A stretch of 64,000 nucleotides of DNA from Helianthus annuus (Eukaryota; Streptophyta; Magnoliopsida; Asterales; Asteraceae). A program made the position numbers and the translations under genes. Where the stretch lies: assembly GCF_002127325.2 (NCBI RefSeq), contig NC_035434.2, positions 77,879,343 to 77,943,342 of the forward strand. Direction: 5' to 3'. Positions 1 to 12,115 of this stretch are shown one piece after another (position 1 is the first letter of the stretch; each line of letters begins with the position of its first letter). The notes under the pieces were generated by a model. That model was not told where the DNA came from, made no database searches, and saw nothing but the letters and a program-made list of their open reading frames with translations.

Positions 1-1
1 T

Positions 2-2836
2 CGAGCCTTCTTGGCCAACATTGTTGTAGCAGAGACGGACAAGAAAAGGAAAGTTGAAGTCAAGGATGTTCCCGTTGTCCGAGAATTTCCTCAGGTGTTC
101 CCTGATGATCTTCCTGGATTACCTCCAAGTCGTGATATCGACTTTCGAATCGACCTTATTCCAGGAGCCAACCCAGTGGCCAAAGCTCCGTATCGACTCG
201 CTCCATCTGAGATGCGAGAACTCTCAAACCAACTCCAAGAGTTACTTGAAAAAGGCTTCATTCGCCCGAGCACTTCTCCTTGGGGCGCACCAGTCCTTTT
301 CGTCAAAAAGAAGGACGGGTCGTTCCGAATGTGCATCGATTACCGGGAATTAAACAAGCTGACCATCAAGAACCGATACCCCTTACCAAGAATCGATGAT
401 CTGTTTGACCAATTACAAGGTGCTCAGTGTTTCTCCAAGATTGATCTACGTTCAGGCTACCATCAGTTGCGGATTCAAGAGGAAGACATACCCAAAACCG
501 CTTTTCGAACCCGATACGGCCACTACGAATTTGTTGTCATGCCTTTTGGTTTGACCAACGCACCCGCGGTCTTCATGGATCTGATGAATCGCGTGTGTAA
601 ACCGTTCTTAGACCGTTTCGTCATTGTATTTATCGACGATGTCCTGATTTATTCCAGATCGAGGGCCGAACATGCGCAGCATTTGCGATTGGTTCTCGAG
701 TTGCTTCAGGGAAACCAACTCTACGCCAAATTCTCCAAGTGTGAGTTCTGGTTGGAGGAGGTTCAATTTCTGGGTCACATTGTGAATAGTCGGGGTATAC
801 ACGTTGATCCTGCAAAGATTGAGGCAGTCAAGGGATGGGTTACGCCAAAGAATCCGTCAGAAGTTCGCTCTTTTCTCGGATTAGCCGGTTACTACCGGCG
901 ATTCATCGAAGGGTTCTCAAAGATTGCTGTACCGCTTACCTCCCTTACTCATAAAGACAAGCCTTTTGTGTGGGGAACCGCGCAGGAGACTGCTTTCCAA
1001 ACCCTCAAACACATGCTGTGCCATGCACCAGTTCTTACACTGCCGGACGGAAGCGATGACTTCGTTGTCTATTGTGATGCTTCAAACCTTGGACTTGGCT
1101 GTGTTCTCATGCAACGAGACAAGGTTATAGCTTACGCATCTCGACAGCTCAAAATCCACGAGAAGAACTATACAACCCATGACCTTGAGCTAGGCGCAGT
1201 TGTCTTTGCCTTAAAGATTTGGCGACACTACCTGTATGGTACAAGGTGTACGATCTTCACCGATCACAAGAGCCTACAACATATCTTTAACCAGAGAGAA
1301 CTCAATATGCGTCAACGCCGATGGGTAGAACTTCTCAACGATTACGACTGTGAGATCCGTTATCACCCAGGCAAGGCGAATGTAGTTGCAGACGCCCTCA
1401 GCAGAAAGAATTATGTGATAGGTGTTCGAAACATCCAGGCTCAGTATAACCTCGAAGCTCTCATCCGCGAAGCACAACACGCTTGCTTTAACGAGCGTAC
1501 GTTGAAGAAAGAACGAATCTATCACGATGGAACTCAGCTCGTGAGCAAAGCCAACGGGATATTCTATTATCTGGACCGAATCTGGGTTCCGAGGAGGACA
1601 GATTTGCGAAAGATCATCATGAACGAAGCCCACAAATCCCGATATTCCATTCATCCCGGTGCGGACAAAATGTACCAGGACCTTCGTTACAAGTACTGGT
1701 GGCCTGGGATGAAAAGGGATATTGCTCTATATGTTGGTAGCTGTTTAACTTGTGCAAGAGTCAAGGCTGAACACCAAAGACCTTCAGGCTTACTCGAACA
1801 ACCGCCGATACCCGTATGGAAGTGGGAAAGCATAGCTATGGATTTCATAACTAAGCTTCCGACCACGCCATCAGGTCACGACAGTATTTGGGTTATAGTC
1901 GACCGTCTAACCAAATCAGCCCACTTTCTGCCAATACGAGAAGACTATAAGGTGGCCAAGTTAGCCCAAATCTACACCGACGAGATCATTAAGAATCATG
2001 GTACGCCTCGAGACATCATTTCTGATCGCGATGCTCGGTTTACATCGAGATTGTGGGAAACTTTTCAAGCAGCTCTTGGTACGACGCTGAATTTGAGTAC
2101 CGCATTCCACCCGCAAACCGACGGGCAGACTGAAAGAACGATTCGTACTATTGAAGACATGCTCCGTGCGTGTGTTATCGATTTTGGTGGTAGTTGGAGC
2201 AAACACCTACCGTTGGTCGAATTTTCGTACAATAATAGCTATCACTCCAGCATCGAAATGGCACCTTTCGAAGCCTTGTATGGTAGGAGATGTCGCTCGC
2301 CTATTGTATGGCACGAGGTCGGTCATTCACAATTGACTGGGCCCGAGATTCTGCAAGAAACGACTGACAAGATCCACCAGATAAGGGAAAATTTGGTGAA
2401 GGCCCGCGAATTTGCAGTTGGCGACTACGTACTCCTAAAGGTATCACCTTGGAAGGGAGTAGTCCGATTCGGCAAAAGAGGGAAACTTGCGCCTCGATTT
2501 GTTGGACCTTTTAAGATTCTGGAAAGGATCGGTAAAGTTGCCTACAAACTCGAATTACCGGAGGAACTCAGCAATGTCCACCCGACTTTCCATATTTCAA
2601 ACCTTCGAAAATGCGTAGCCGACCACGACGCAATAATACCACTCGACGATCTTCAGGTCAATGAGACGCTACACTTCGTGGAAAAGCCTGTCGAAATCAT
2701 GGACCGACAGACCAAGCAACTCAGACGCTCTCGCATTCCTATTGTAAAAGTACGATGGGAAGGCAAACGAGGCGCGGAGTTCACTTGGGAACTCGAAAGT
2801 GACATGAAGGCCAAGTACCCGCAGTTGTTCAGATAG
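2..2836 (+). CDS. Gag-Pol polyprotein fragment: RT, RNase H, integrase, chromodomain
   Basis: The frame is open from the window edge to a stop at 2834-2836, so the true start is upstream. Residues below count from the TTG at position 11. Reverse transcriptase covers about 40-300, with the catalytic FIDD motif near 207-210. RNase H follows (about 340-465) with its acidic residues in YCDAS, FTDHKSL and ADALSRK. Integrase has the HHCC zinc finger (about 540-580) and the DDE triad in [16 protein letters not shown] and DGQTERT, with 35 residues between the last two acidic positions. A GPF motif and a chromodomain-like tail ending KYPQLFR follow. There are no stops or frameshifts, but relative to copies B and E about 16 residues are missing in frame just before [11 protein letters not shown]. 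It provides cDNA synthesis and integration. It is either recently active or recently inserted. Confidence 0.93.
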   Translation, partial: RAFLANIVVAETDKKRKVEVKDVPVVREFPQVFPDDLPGLPPSRDIDFRIDLIPGANPVAKAPYRLAPSEMRELSNQLQELLEKGFIRPSTSPWGAPVLFVKKKDGSFRMCIDYRELNKLTIKNRYPLPRIDDLFDQLQGAQCFSKIDLRSGYHQLRIQEEDIPKTAFRTRYGHYEFVVMPFGLTNAPAVFMDLMNRVCKPFLDRFVIVFIDDVLIYSRSRAEHAQHLRLVLELLQGNQLYAKFSKCEFWLEEVQFLGHIVNSRGIHVDPAKIEAVKGWVTPKNPSEVRSFLGLAGYYRRFIEGFSKIAVPLTSLTHKDKPFVWGTAQETAFQTLKHMLCHAPVLTLPDGSDDFVVYCDASNLGLGCVLMQRDKVIAYASRQLKIHEKNYTTHDLELGAVVFALKIWRHYLYGTRCTIFTDHKSLQHIFNQRELNMRQRRWVELLNDYDCEIRYHPGKANVVADALSRKNYVIGVRNIQAQYNLEALIREAQHACFNERTLKKERIYHDGTQLVSKANGIFYYLDRIWVPRRTDLRKIIMNEAHKSRYSIHPGADKMYQDLRYKYWWPGMKRDIALYVGSCLTCARVKAEHQRPSGLLEQPPIPVWKWESIAMDFITKLPTTPSGHDSIWVIVDRLTKSAHFLPIREDYKVAKLAQIYTDEIIKNHGTPRDIISDRDARFTSRLWETFQAALGTTLNLSTAFHPQTDGQTERTIRTIEDMLRACVIDFGGSWSKHLPLVEFSYNNSYHSSIEMAPFEALYGRRCRSPIVWHEVGHSQLTGPEILQETTDKIHQIRENLVKAREFAVGDYVLLKVSPWKGVVRFGKRGKLAPRFVGPFKILERIGKVAYKLELPEELSNVHPTFHISNLRKCVADHDAIIPLDDLQVNETLHFVEKPVEIMDRQTKQLRRSRIPIVKVRWEGKRGAEFTWELESDMKAKYPQLFR

Positions 2837-2908
2837 ATCTGAAGCATCAAATTGGTAAAATCACACGGCGATGTACGGTTCTCGGCCTAATTTCGGGACG
2901 AAATTCCC

Positions 2909-2923
2909 TAAAGGAGGGGAGAC
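2909..2923 (+). other. Polypurine tract of element A
   Basis: A purine-rich run, CTAAAGGAGGGGAGAC, lies immediately before the LTR start TGTAACACCCC. This is the usual plus-strand primer position. The same context (GGGACGAAATTCCCTAAA) precedes the LTR of element B. Confidence 0.85.
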
Positions 2924-5715
2924 TGTAACACCCCGTGTTTTCCCAAAAGTCAAAGTCAAAGTCAAGAGTTGACTGTTATTGGAATTAAAGATCAATAAAG
3001 ATTAATTTCATTTTAGTTTCATTTTGATTTTCATATTATGTGGAGTAAGTGTTGTATAATCAAACTAATCGGCCGATAATCGAACTGTGAATCAAAGACC
3101 GACTGTGAATGATAGGAAGTAACAATGCAATAAAGCTAGTCAATCAATAATCAAGCTAATCAAATCAATCATCGAACTCAAGTGTGGATAATTTTAATGC
3201 TTTTATACGTGTGTGTGTGTGCCTTACGTGTTACTTGTGCATGTTACTTTTATGTTAAAGAGTGTGGTGAATCAATCAAATCAATCGAGACTCGAAGGAT
3301 AATCAAACACAGTCGAAACCAACTTTGAAAATGGGTTGTAAGGATGCTTGTATGTTAGATATAGTAGTTGGGACTAAAAGTAATTTGAATAGAAACTCTA
3401 TCCTACTCTACTCCTCAATCTATCGAAATCGAAATATCAAAAATCGTCGCGAAACACTCAAAACCAGGCAAGCCGATCGGACAGGGCAATCTGATCGAAC
3501 AGGCTAGCCGATCGAACAGGCTGTTCGATCGGGCAGCCGCTCGATCAGGGATGCTGTTCGATCAGCTAACCCCTTTCCACTTTTGGAAGCCTATAAATAG
3601 GGCTGTCCTTGTCAAGCTTTCCACTTTTGGAAAAGCTCTGATCGACCAGCCTTCTATTCTCGCCATTTCTCAGATTTCTCTCAAACTGGTAAGTATTTTA
3701 CTCCAATCTTTGTACGTTTTTGATCCTTGATCGATTCTCCATCTTCCTATCTTTCAAAATCTGAATTCCAACCGTGAAATCACAAGGATCTAAGCATTCT
3801 TGGGTGATGTCATCATGGTGTTCTTGAAGAACACTAAGATTGACATCAATCCGACCTGAATAGCTTGAATCTAACCGATTTCCACATAAACAACCTAAAA
3901 TCTTCCAAAGATCTTAACATTTCACGGTGGAAAAGGATTGAAAGACGGTTTTCACCAATCTTTCAACTCTTTTACACTCAAACCGGCGAAAACGAAGCTT
4001 GAACCGACCTATAAATCATTCTAAACAAACACATGGTTCAAGATTCGGACTTCACCACGAGATTACCGATTACGAGTTAAACGTTAAACTTAGGTCCTTG
4101 AACGCTCCCTGACCGAGCTTGGGTGATTCCAGCCGAGTCAGTGAGTAAAGTAAAGGCTGAGGATTTTGGTGGTTCAACTTGTGGTCAAACTATCTTTAAA
4201 ACATCAATAAAATAACGGGGAATAACCAAGTGCTAGGTGATGGACTAACCAGGTCAGGGGCTGGCCGAACGGTTAGGCTATTCGAACGAACAGCCCAACC
4301 GAACGACTACGCCAGCCGATCGACTAGGCTAATCGATCGACTAGCATCTGGCCACAAACTCATGAGGTGTAATATTGACAGGGTTCTGTTCGATCGATCG
4401 AGCCACTCGATTGTAAACATTACTCATCGAATCATGGGATACTACACTTCAACGCTAAACCTCTTCGAAACATTTGGATGTCACCCGATCGAGCATGCCA
4501 CCCGATCGAGTGACAATTTGCCAAGTGTGCAATGCTAACCGATCGGTTGGACCAACCGATCGAACGGACTGTTCGATCGGCCAACTTGAAAGGTAATACA
4601 AACCATCATACACAAACACATCCTTCACATCAAAGGAAGAAACAATCCACTTGAAAGAATCAGCCGATCGAGCCAGCCGGCCGATCGAACGGGACGTTCG
4701 AACGGACTTTAACCCAATCGAACAGCCCACTCGATCGAACAGCCGTCCGATCGAATGGTCTATCCGATCCAGTTTCCACTGTTCACTTTTTCCGCATTAC
4801 TCATTGTATTGTTATCGAACTATTCAGGCTAACCTATTCTCAGTGCTCCTTTCAATCCACAACCAACCACTGTGAGTATACTCGATCCCTTTTTGCTTTC
4901 AGCACTTTTGGGTGTTACATACGTAATCTATCAAATTCACGAACAATACAAACTATTTGAACGCTAACCTACTTGCATGTATTACTTGACTAAATGATTG
5001 CTGTTTATTATGTTTACACGTGGAGTGCTATCTGCCTGCTTTAGCAACGTAGTACTATAGTTTGGACTCAGCACCCGTTCACACGGGGGTTGCTAAGGAC
5101 AATTACTTGCATGGATTACAGTGGTAATCATGTATTGCGAACTGTCTCGGACAGTCAACTCGAAGTCGTTGGTATCGATGGTCCCATGTTGATAATTTAC
5201 ATGCATCGTTTGCCCTTGTGTACGTGCTTGGTTATGCGTAAACTTTTCGAACTTTATATGCTATATCAAACTTGTGTACTCACCTTTACATTATATGTAT
5301 TAACTTTTTTTTTAACGTATGTGACAGGTGTTTAAGCTACTAGCGTGCTAGGGAAGCGAGGCAATAATAAGCTTCTAGGAGCCTGTGACCTTAGGACAGT
5401 GTCCACATACCTGCTCCAGGGCCATAGTTCTCTGTAGATCTTGTACTGGCACCTGTAGTCAGTAAGATCTACCGTTAGCCGTCTAGAAGACTTAAAACAA
5501 TATTTAAATTCGGTCTGTAATAATTAAGAATCTGAGTTGTCGGAACAGTTCCCATATTGTTTAGTTGATTTCTATGATAACTTGTTATTATTTGGGACAC
5601 GGTATGGGACGTGTTATATAACTGAATTGTATGATAGTTGTTGTGGAAACTTCTGAACAATCTGTTTCGCTCAGTGCCGCGCCCCGATGATTCCGCCATC
5701 GGTTGGGGTGTGACA
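2924..5715 (+). repeat. 3' LTR of element A (2792 bp)
   Basis: It begins TGTAACACCCC and ends GGGGTGTGACA, near-perfect terminal inverted repeats with TG...CA ends. It matches LTR B and the solo LTR at 26787-29575 over its full length. It holds a U3 TATA box at 3592 and many CGATCG-centred palindromes (clusters near 3470-3560, 4255-4350 and 4480-4760). Short open frames inside it share no family and are not genes. Confidence 0.93.
3592..3599 (+). promoter_or_regulatory. TATA box of LTR A
   Basis: TATAAATA follows CTTTTGGAAGCC. The same context recurs in LTR B and in the solo LTR. A 25-bp palindrome (3508-3532; 12-bp arms CCGATCGAACAG) lies about 60 bp upstream. Confidence 0.7.
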
Positions 5716-7361
5716 CTATATGGTACTAAGTGTACAATTTATCCGATCATAGGAGCCTGCAACATATCTTTGACCAAAAAGAACTTAATATGCGTCAACG
5801 CCGATGGGTAGAACTTCTCAACGATTATGACTGTGAGATTCGTTATCACCCAGGCAAGGCAAATGTCGTTGCCGACGTGCTCAGCAGACGGAGTTATTTG
5901 CTCAGCATTCGCAATACTCAAGCCCAATACGATCTCGAAGCTCTCATCCGTGAAGCCCAGCACACCTATTTTAATGAACGCACTCTGAAGAGGGAACGAA
6001 TCTATCACGACGGGGCTCAGCTAGTGAGTAAATCGAATGGGATTTTCTATTTTCTGGACCGAATTTGGATCCTTAAGCGGACCAAACTGCGAAAGATTTT
6101 GATGGACGAAGCCCACAAATCCCGGTATTCTATTCATCCCGGTGCCGATAAAATGTACCAGGATCTTCGTTACAAGTATTGGTGGTCGGGCATAAAAAGG
6201 GATATCGCTCTCTACGTTGGGAAGTGCCTGACTTGTGCAAGGGTCAAGGTTGAACATCAAAGGCCCTCTGGCTTACTCGAGCAACCCCCAATCCCTATGT
6301 GGAAATGGGAGAGTACAGCTATGGACTTCATAACAAAACTTCCGCACACGTCATCAGGTGACGACATCATTTGGGTTGTTGTTGATCGTTTAACCAAATC
6401 AGCCCACTTTCTGCCAATACGAGAAGACTACAAGGTGGAACGATTAGCCCGAATCTACACCGACGAGATCATTTGTAATCATGGGATGCCTCGTAACATC
6501 ATCTCTGACCGTGACGCTCGGTTTACCTCACGATTGTGGGAAACGTTTCAAGCTGCTCTTGGTACTGCGCTTAACCTAAGTACCGCATTCCATCCTCGAA
6601 CCGACAGCCAGACTGAGAGAACGATTCGTACTCTTGAAGACATGCTCCGTTCGTGTGTCATAGACTTCGGTGGTAATTGGGACAAATACCTGCCATTAGT
6701 CGAATTCTCGTAAACAACAGTTATCATACCAGCATCCAAATGGCACCATTATGGAAGAAGATGTCGATCGCCTATTGTGTGGCACGAGATCGGTCACTCG
6801 TAATTAACCGGTCCCGAGCTATTGCAAGAAACGACTGACAAAGTCCTCCAAATTCGAGACAACTTGTTGAAAGCTCGAAGTAGACAGAAAAGTTACGCCG
6901 ATAGACGATGCAAGCCCCTAGAATTTAACGTTGGCGACTACGTACTCCTAAAGGTATCACCTTGGAAGGGTGTGGTCAGATTCGGCAAGAAAGGGAAACT
7001 AGCGCCTCGATATGTTAGACCTTTTAAGATTCTGGAAAGGATCAGAAAAGTCGCCTACAGACTTGAACTACCGGAGGAACTTAGTAACGTCCACCCGACT
7101 TTCCATGTGTCAAACCTCCGAAAGTGCCTGGCTGAGCATGACTTAATTGTACCTCTCGACGACCTCCAAATAAACGAAACACTACACTTCGTGGAGAAGC
7201 CTGTTGAAATCATGGACCGCCAAACCAAGCAGCTCAGACGCTCGCGCATTCCTTTTGTGAAAGTCCGATGGGAAGGCAAACGAGGTGCAGAGTTCACTTG
7301 GGAACTTGAAAGTGACATGAAGGCGAAGTACCCGCAGTTGTTTCTTACAGCTTCAGCCTAA
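5716..7361 (+). pseudogene. Element B pol remnant: RNase H, integrase, chromodomain
   Basis: The sequence aligns with the second half of the pol of A. Lesions seen: a 1-nt deletion near 5730 in the RNase H region; a 1-nt deletion near 6711 that creates a stop after VEFS; a gap of about 14 nt near 6750; and a C-to-T stop near 6801. Two open stretches remain. 5730-6713 holds the RNase H end, HHCC finger and DDE core. 6822-7361 holds the integrase C-terminus and chromodomain. The second stretch keeps the residues [19 protein letters not shown] that A partly lacks, so the shorter form in A is the derived one. It is not functional. Confidence 0.9.
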
Positions 7362-7377
7362 TTTTGGGACGAAATTC

Positions 7378-7394
7378 CCTAAACAAGGGGAGGC
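7378..7394 (+). other. Polypurine tract of element B
   Basis: CCTAAACAAGGGGAGGC lies directly before TGTAACACCCC. It is slightly degraded compared with that of A. Confidence 0.75.
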
Positions 7395-7776
7395 TGTAAC
7401 ACCCCAGTGTTTCGAAAGTCAAAGTCAAAGTCAACATTGAAGTCAAAGGAGCAAAAGATCGCTAATTGCAATCTGTCTCTCCTTGCTCAATCCCTGTTTT
7501 GACTTCTTTGACTGTAGTTAGTCTATTTTATGTTTTTATGTTAGTTGTGTTATGTGGAGTAATTAATTACAATAGAAGTAATCGAAGTATATTTCTCAAT
7601 ACGAACCACTTTACGACTGTGAATAATAGGAAGTAAAAATGCGATAAATTTAATTAAACGCAAAACAAACTAATCTAATCATCATCGCGCTCGCAAACTC
7701 GAATATACGCATTTTGGGTTACTGTTATACGTGTGTGTGTGCCTTATGTGTTACTTGTGCGTGTTTATTTATGTTA

Positions 7777-8260
7777 GAGTTAATTACACAAATGGGTCCT
7801 GTGATTTATACGTAATTTCGACTTTGGGTACTAACTTTTTATTTTAACAGATTTAGGTTCTATGGTTTCAATTTTGTAACACCTTTGGGTACTAACAGCA
7901 AAATTAGTTAATTAATGACTAAAATACCCTTGCATTTTTTAAAGTTTATCAATGTAACACATTTGGGTACTAACACCTAATTTTATTTAAGTTTAAATCA
8001 ATTTTACAAAATCTATTTATTTATTTTTTCATCTTTTTATTATATCTATTAATTAACATAAAGTCTATTTATTCTTTTATTTTCATATTTTTATGAAATT
8101 TCTTATTTAACATAAAATCTACTTGTTACACCAGTATTTTTTTTAAATAGATTTTTTTAAATAAAATCTAGTAGCTATATAGTTTTATGTAAATTAAATT
8201 TCTTACTAGTTTTAAATAATGTAAACCTTACTCGTTTTGAATTTTGGATATATATGATTG

Positions 8261-8303
<43 letters not shown>

Positions 8304-9084
8304 TCTTTCATGTAAAAAAAATTAAGCCATTTTTAACTCGTTTTTTGTTCATTTACATTTTACTATTTTAGAAAGATATTTAATTCACATAAAATCTACT
8401 AGTTGCACCAGTAAAATCTACTAGCTATATAGTTTTATGTAAATTAAAAATCTATTTTACAAAAAAAAACAAGTTAAAAAAAGGTTTAAAGTTTTTTAGT
8501 TTTATCTAAAATACCTAGCTATATAGTTTTATGTAAATTAAATATCTTTCTAAAATAGTAAAATGTAAATGAACAATAAAACGAGTTAAAAAAAGGCTTA
8601 AATTTTTTACATGAAAGATATTTATTATTATCAATCATTTCAATCCAAAATTGAAAACGAAAATTTAATTTACATAAAACTATATAGCTAGTAGATTTTA
8701 TTTAAAAATCTATTTAAAAAAATACTGGTGTAACAAGTAGATTTTATGTTAAATAAGAAATTTAATAAAAATATGAAAATAAAATAAATAAATAGAGTTT
8801 ATGTTAATTAAGAGATATAATAAAATAATGAAAATAAAAAATCAATAGATTTTGTAAAATTGATTTAAACTTAAATAAAATTAGGTGTTAGTACCCAAAT
8901 GTGTTACATTGATAAACTTAAAAAAATGAAAGGGTATTTTAGTCATTAATTAACTAATTTTGGTGTTAGTACCCAAAGGTGTTACAAAATTGAAACCATA
9001 GAACCTAAATCTGTTAAAATAAAAAGTTAGTACCCAAAGGCGAAATTATGTATAAACCACAGGACCCATTTGTGTAATTAACTC
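7777..9084. mobile_element. Non-autonomous Mutator-like element, foldback type, 1308 bp
   Basis: The ends are inverted copies beginning GAGTTAATTACACAAATGGG, and the two halves are inverted repeats of each other over almost the whole length (arms of roughly 650 bp around 8430). It is flanked by the 9-bp duplication TTTATGTTA (7768-7776 and 9085-9093). The solo LTR near 27105-27125 shows the uninterrupted site. A 9-bp duplication with long inverted repeats indicates the Mutator superfamily. It has no transposase and would depend on one in trans. It contains an AAT microsatellite at 8261-8300. Confidence 0.88.
8261..8300. repeat. (AAT)n microsatellite
   Basis: About 13 uninterrupted trinucleotide units inside the left arm of the Mutator-like element. 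The right arm has only a short counterpart, so the array expanded after insertion. Confidence 0.9.
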
Positions 9085-9423
9085 TTTATGTTATATGTGG
9101 TGATCGATCGAATCGCAATCGAAACTCAATCACAATCGAACTCAATCGAAATCGAATCATGATAATTAGTGGAGAAAGGATAGTGCTCGATATGAGTAGT
9201 TGGGACTAAAAGTAATTTGAATAGGAAACTCTATCGCATTCGCATCAATCGCAATCGAAATCAAAATATCAAAAATCGTCGCACCAAACACTCGAATCAG
9301 GCAACTGATCGATCGGGCTACCAGCCGATCGACCAGCCGGCCTATCGGACTGCTGTCCGATCGGACAGGATGTCCGATCGAGCTGCATGGCCAATCGGTC
9401 AGCACTTTCCTCTTTTGGAACTC

Positions 9424-9431
9424 TATAAATA
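9424..9431 (+). promoter_or_regulatory. TATA box of LTR B
   Basis: TATAAATA in the same position and context (TTTTGGAA upstream) as in LTR A. Confidence 0.65.
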
Positions 9432-11543
9432 CCCCTGTCATTGTCATTATTTCCACTTTTGGAAACCTCTGTCCGACCAGCACGCTCAGCTCACCTTTTC
9501 TTCGATTTCTCTCAATCCCAGTAAGATCTCGTCCTAAATCTTGTACTTTCTTGATCTACACGCACTCCTACACCTTTCTATCTTTTAAATCTTAGCTTTT
9601 AACCGTGAAATCATCAAGACACAAGTGTTCTAGGATGATGTCATCATGGTGTTTTTGAAGAACTTCATGTTTTGGCCTCAATCCACCAAGGATAACTTAG
9701 ATCTAACCGATTTCCACATAAACAAACAAAGATCTCTAGTAGATCTAAACATTTTCACCAAAGAAAGGATTGAAAGATGGTTTTCTAACTTTCTTTCAAC
9801 TCTTTTACACTCAATGCACTCAAAACCGGTGGAATCGGACCTTGTGTCAACACACTACTCATTCTTGTGATTGTGTGGCTCAAGATCCGGATTCTATCCA
9901 CGAGGTTCACCGATTTCGGGTTAAACATGAAACACCATCCCGAACCGTTCGCTCATCAGATTTGGGTGATTCCTGTCCGATTAGGGGAATCAAGTAATGA
10001 CGAGGTTTCTGTTGCTTGACTCGTATCAAAACACCTCGATAAAACAACAAACAATCAAAACAATCAAGTGTTAGACGAATAGGCCGACCAGGACAAGGCA
10101 CTGTTCGATCGAACTGCTGTCCGAACGGACAGCCGAACAACTGGCCAGCCGATTGGCTATCACATGGGTCCCACACTTAATCAACCTATTTGGAGTGAGT
10201 ATTGAACGAACTGCTGTCCGATCGGACTGTCGTCCGATCGGATTACTCTTCGGATCATGAGATAGTTGACTTTAAATACTTAATCGATTATTCAACATGT
10301 TCAATGCAGGGGAAATGCCACCCGATCGAACTACTGTCCGATCGAGTGACCTCTTGCTGAGGACATGTTCTTCACTGAAGTACCAGCCGATCGGGTTGCC
10401 AACCGATCAAACGACCGTCCGATCGACTGACCTGAAAGGCAAGGATACTTCAATGTTTTCAAATACTACAACGAAAACTTCAAAAGTCAAACATCATACA
10501 CAAACACATCCTACTCAAAGGAAGAAACAATCCACTCGAACAGCCATCCGATCGGACTCCCGTCCGACCGGACAACTGTCCGAACGGACTATCAACCACA
10601 CGGTCAGCCGTCCGATCGGACTACCGTCCGATCGACCAGCTGTCCGATCCATCGACACTTGTTTCCGTTTTACGCATTGCTTATCGTTATACTATCGAAC
10701 TGTTCAGGCTAACCTTGCTCTCAAGCGCTCCATTCAATCCATCAACCGCTGTGAGTATACTCGATCCCTTTTTGCTTTCTGCACTTTTGGGTGTTACATA
10801 TGTTACTTATACTAAAACACATCGAACACACTACGCAATACTTTTAAACGCTAACCATTACCGCTAACCATTACCGCATGTTATACGTGACTTAATGAAT
10901 GCTTGTTTGTTATGTTTACACATGGAATGCTGTCTACCTGCCTTAACGACGATAGTACTATAGTTTGGACTCAGCACCCGCTCATGCGGGGGTTGTTAAG
11001 GACAATTATTTGCATGGATTACAGTGGTGATCATGTGTTACGAACTGCCTCGGGCAGTCAACCCGCAGTCATTGGTATCGATAGATCTGTGTCGATAATT
11101 AACATGCTTCGTTTTCCGCTGTGTACGTGCTGGTTATGCGTAAACTATTTCGAACTCTATATGCTATTATCAAACTTGTATACTCGCCTTTACACTATGT
11201 GTATTGACTTTTATTTTAACGTATGTGACAGGTGTTTAGGATGCTTATCTGCTAGGAAAGCGAGGCTAGAATAAAGCTCTAGAGTCCAACAAATAGTTGT
11301 CTGTAGTAATTGAATCAAGGGTCTCTAGAAGCAGATAAACAATTGCTATATTTAAATCTGAGTTGTCGGAACAGAATTAATTGCCTAGATTTGGTCTGTA
11401 ATAATTTGTTTACTGTTTGAGACATGGTATGGGACATGTTATTTTAAATTGAATAATAATGATAATTGTTATGGAAACTTCTGGACAATCTGTTTCGCTC
11501 AGTGCCGCGCCCCGATGATTCCGCCATCGGTTGGGGTGTGACA

Positions 11544-12115
11544 CTATTCGTCAATCGATGGAAAAATCGCCGAGGTTTGGATGCTTCCTATGTCGTCACA
11601 CATGTTAATGTCCTCGCGAAACATTAGCGATCTCGATTTCCTTACATTTACAGCTTACATTTTACAAATACATTTTTCAATTACATACCATGTTTTATAC
11701 AATTACAACTCATACAGTTTATACAAACTGCATGAATTCACACCAACTTTGTTGAAGATTTTCAAACTTACATGTATTTCAGGAAATTAATGGAAGCTTT
11801 GCGGGTCTATGTTCAAGAAGCCATGTGTCTACGCTCCTTTGCCACTTTTGAAGGATTTGTTCATTATATCTCGCCTCCTTGCGGTGATATAGGAAACAAA
11901 ACCTTGATCTTTTAGTTTGGAACAATGTTGTAAACTTTTAAACTAATGTCTTTTGAAGAGATGTAAACTCTTATACTTAACTTATGTTTTGAATTGTGAA
12001 ACAATGAATAGCAATTTGGAGTCTGTTTATTTCATGTAATATGTTTACTTGTTCGTATGCAATGAGAATCAATCACGTTCACACCTCGCGCTTCCGCCTA
12101 TGAAATGGGTGTGAC
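11544..12115 (+). repeat. LTR tail of element C, host of element B
   Basis: The stretch ends CGCGCTTCCGCCTATGAAAT followed by GGGTGTGACA, the same type of LTR terminus (GGTGTGACA) as the other gypsy LTRs here. It begins exactly where LTR B ends. It is best read as the last ~570 bp of an LTR into which B inserted. No coding sequence of this element is in the window. Confidence 0.65.

Larger units (their letters stand above)
1..5715 (+). mobile_element. Element A: Ty3/gypsy chromovirus (Tekay-like), 3' part
   Basis: The right-hand portion of an LTR retrotransposon: an open pol frame, a polypurine tract and a complete 3' LTR (2924-5715). The 5' LTR, gag and protease lie left of the window. Domain order RT, RNase H, integrase, chromodomain is diagnostic of Ty3/gypsy chromoviruses; the C-terminal domain resembles the Tekay lineage. 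The LTR ends exactly at the point where a second, older pol (element B) resumes in the middle of its RNase H domain, so A is inserted into B. The predicted 5-bp target duplication on the right is CTATA (5716-5720); its left partner is outside the window. Confidence 0.93.
5716..11543 (+). mobile_element. Element B: decayed Ty3/gypsy chromovirus, 3' part
   Basis: It resumes in RNase H right after element A and runs through integrase and chromodomain to a polypurine tract and a 3' LTR. It belongs to the same family as A, judging by pol and LTR similarity, but is older: pol has several lesions and the LTR carries a 1.3 kb DNA transposon. The 5' part must lie left of A, outside the window. Its LTR end (11543) abuts another LTR fragment, so B itself was inserted into element C. 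Confidence 0.88.
7395..11543 (+). repeat. 3' LTR of element B, interrupted by a Mutator-like element
   Basis: It starts TGTAACACCCC and ends GGGGTGTGACA. It is about 2832 bp once the DNA transposon at 7777-9084 and one 9-bp duplication are removed, close to the 2792 bp of LTR A. It contains a TATA box at 9424 and CGATCG palindrome clusters (9305-9400, 10090-10640). Confidence 0.9.

Noticed and set aside
9217..10815. Open frames in LTR B and its relatives with Arg/Ser/Asp-rich products
   Set aside because: They are produced by CGATCG-type repeats read as codons; they do not persist in the same frame in LTR A or the solo LTR.
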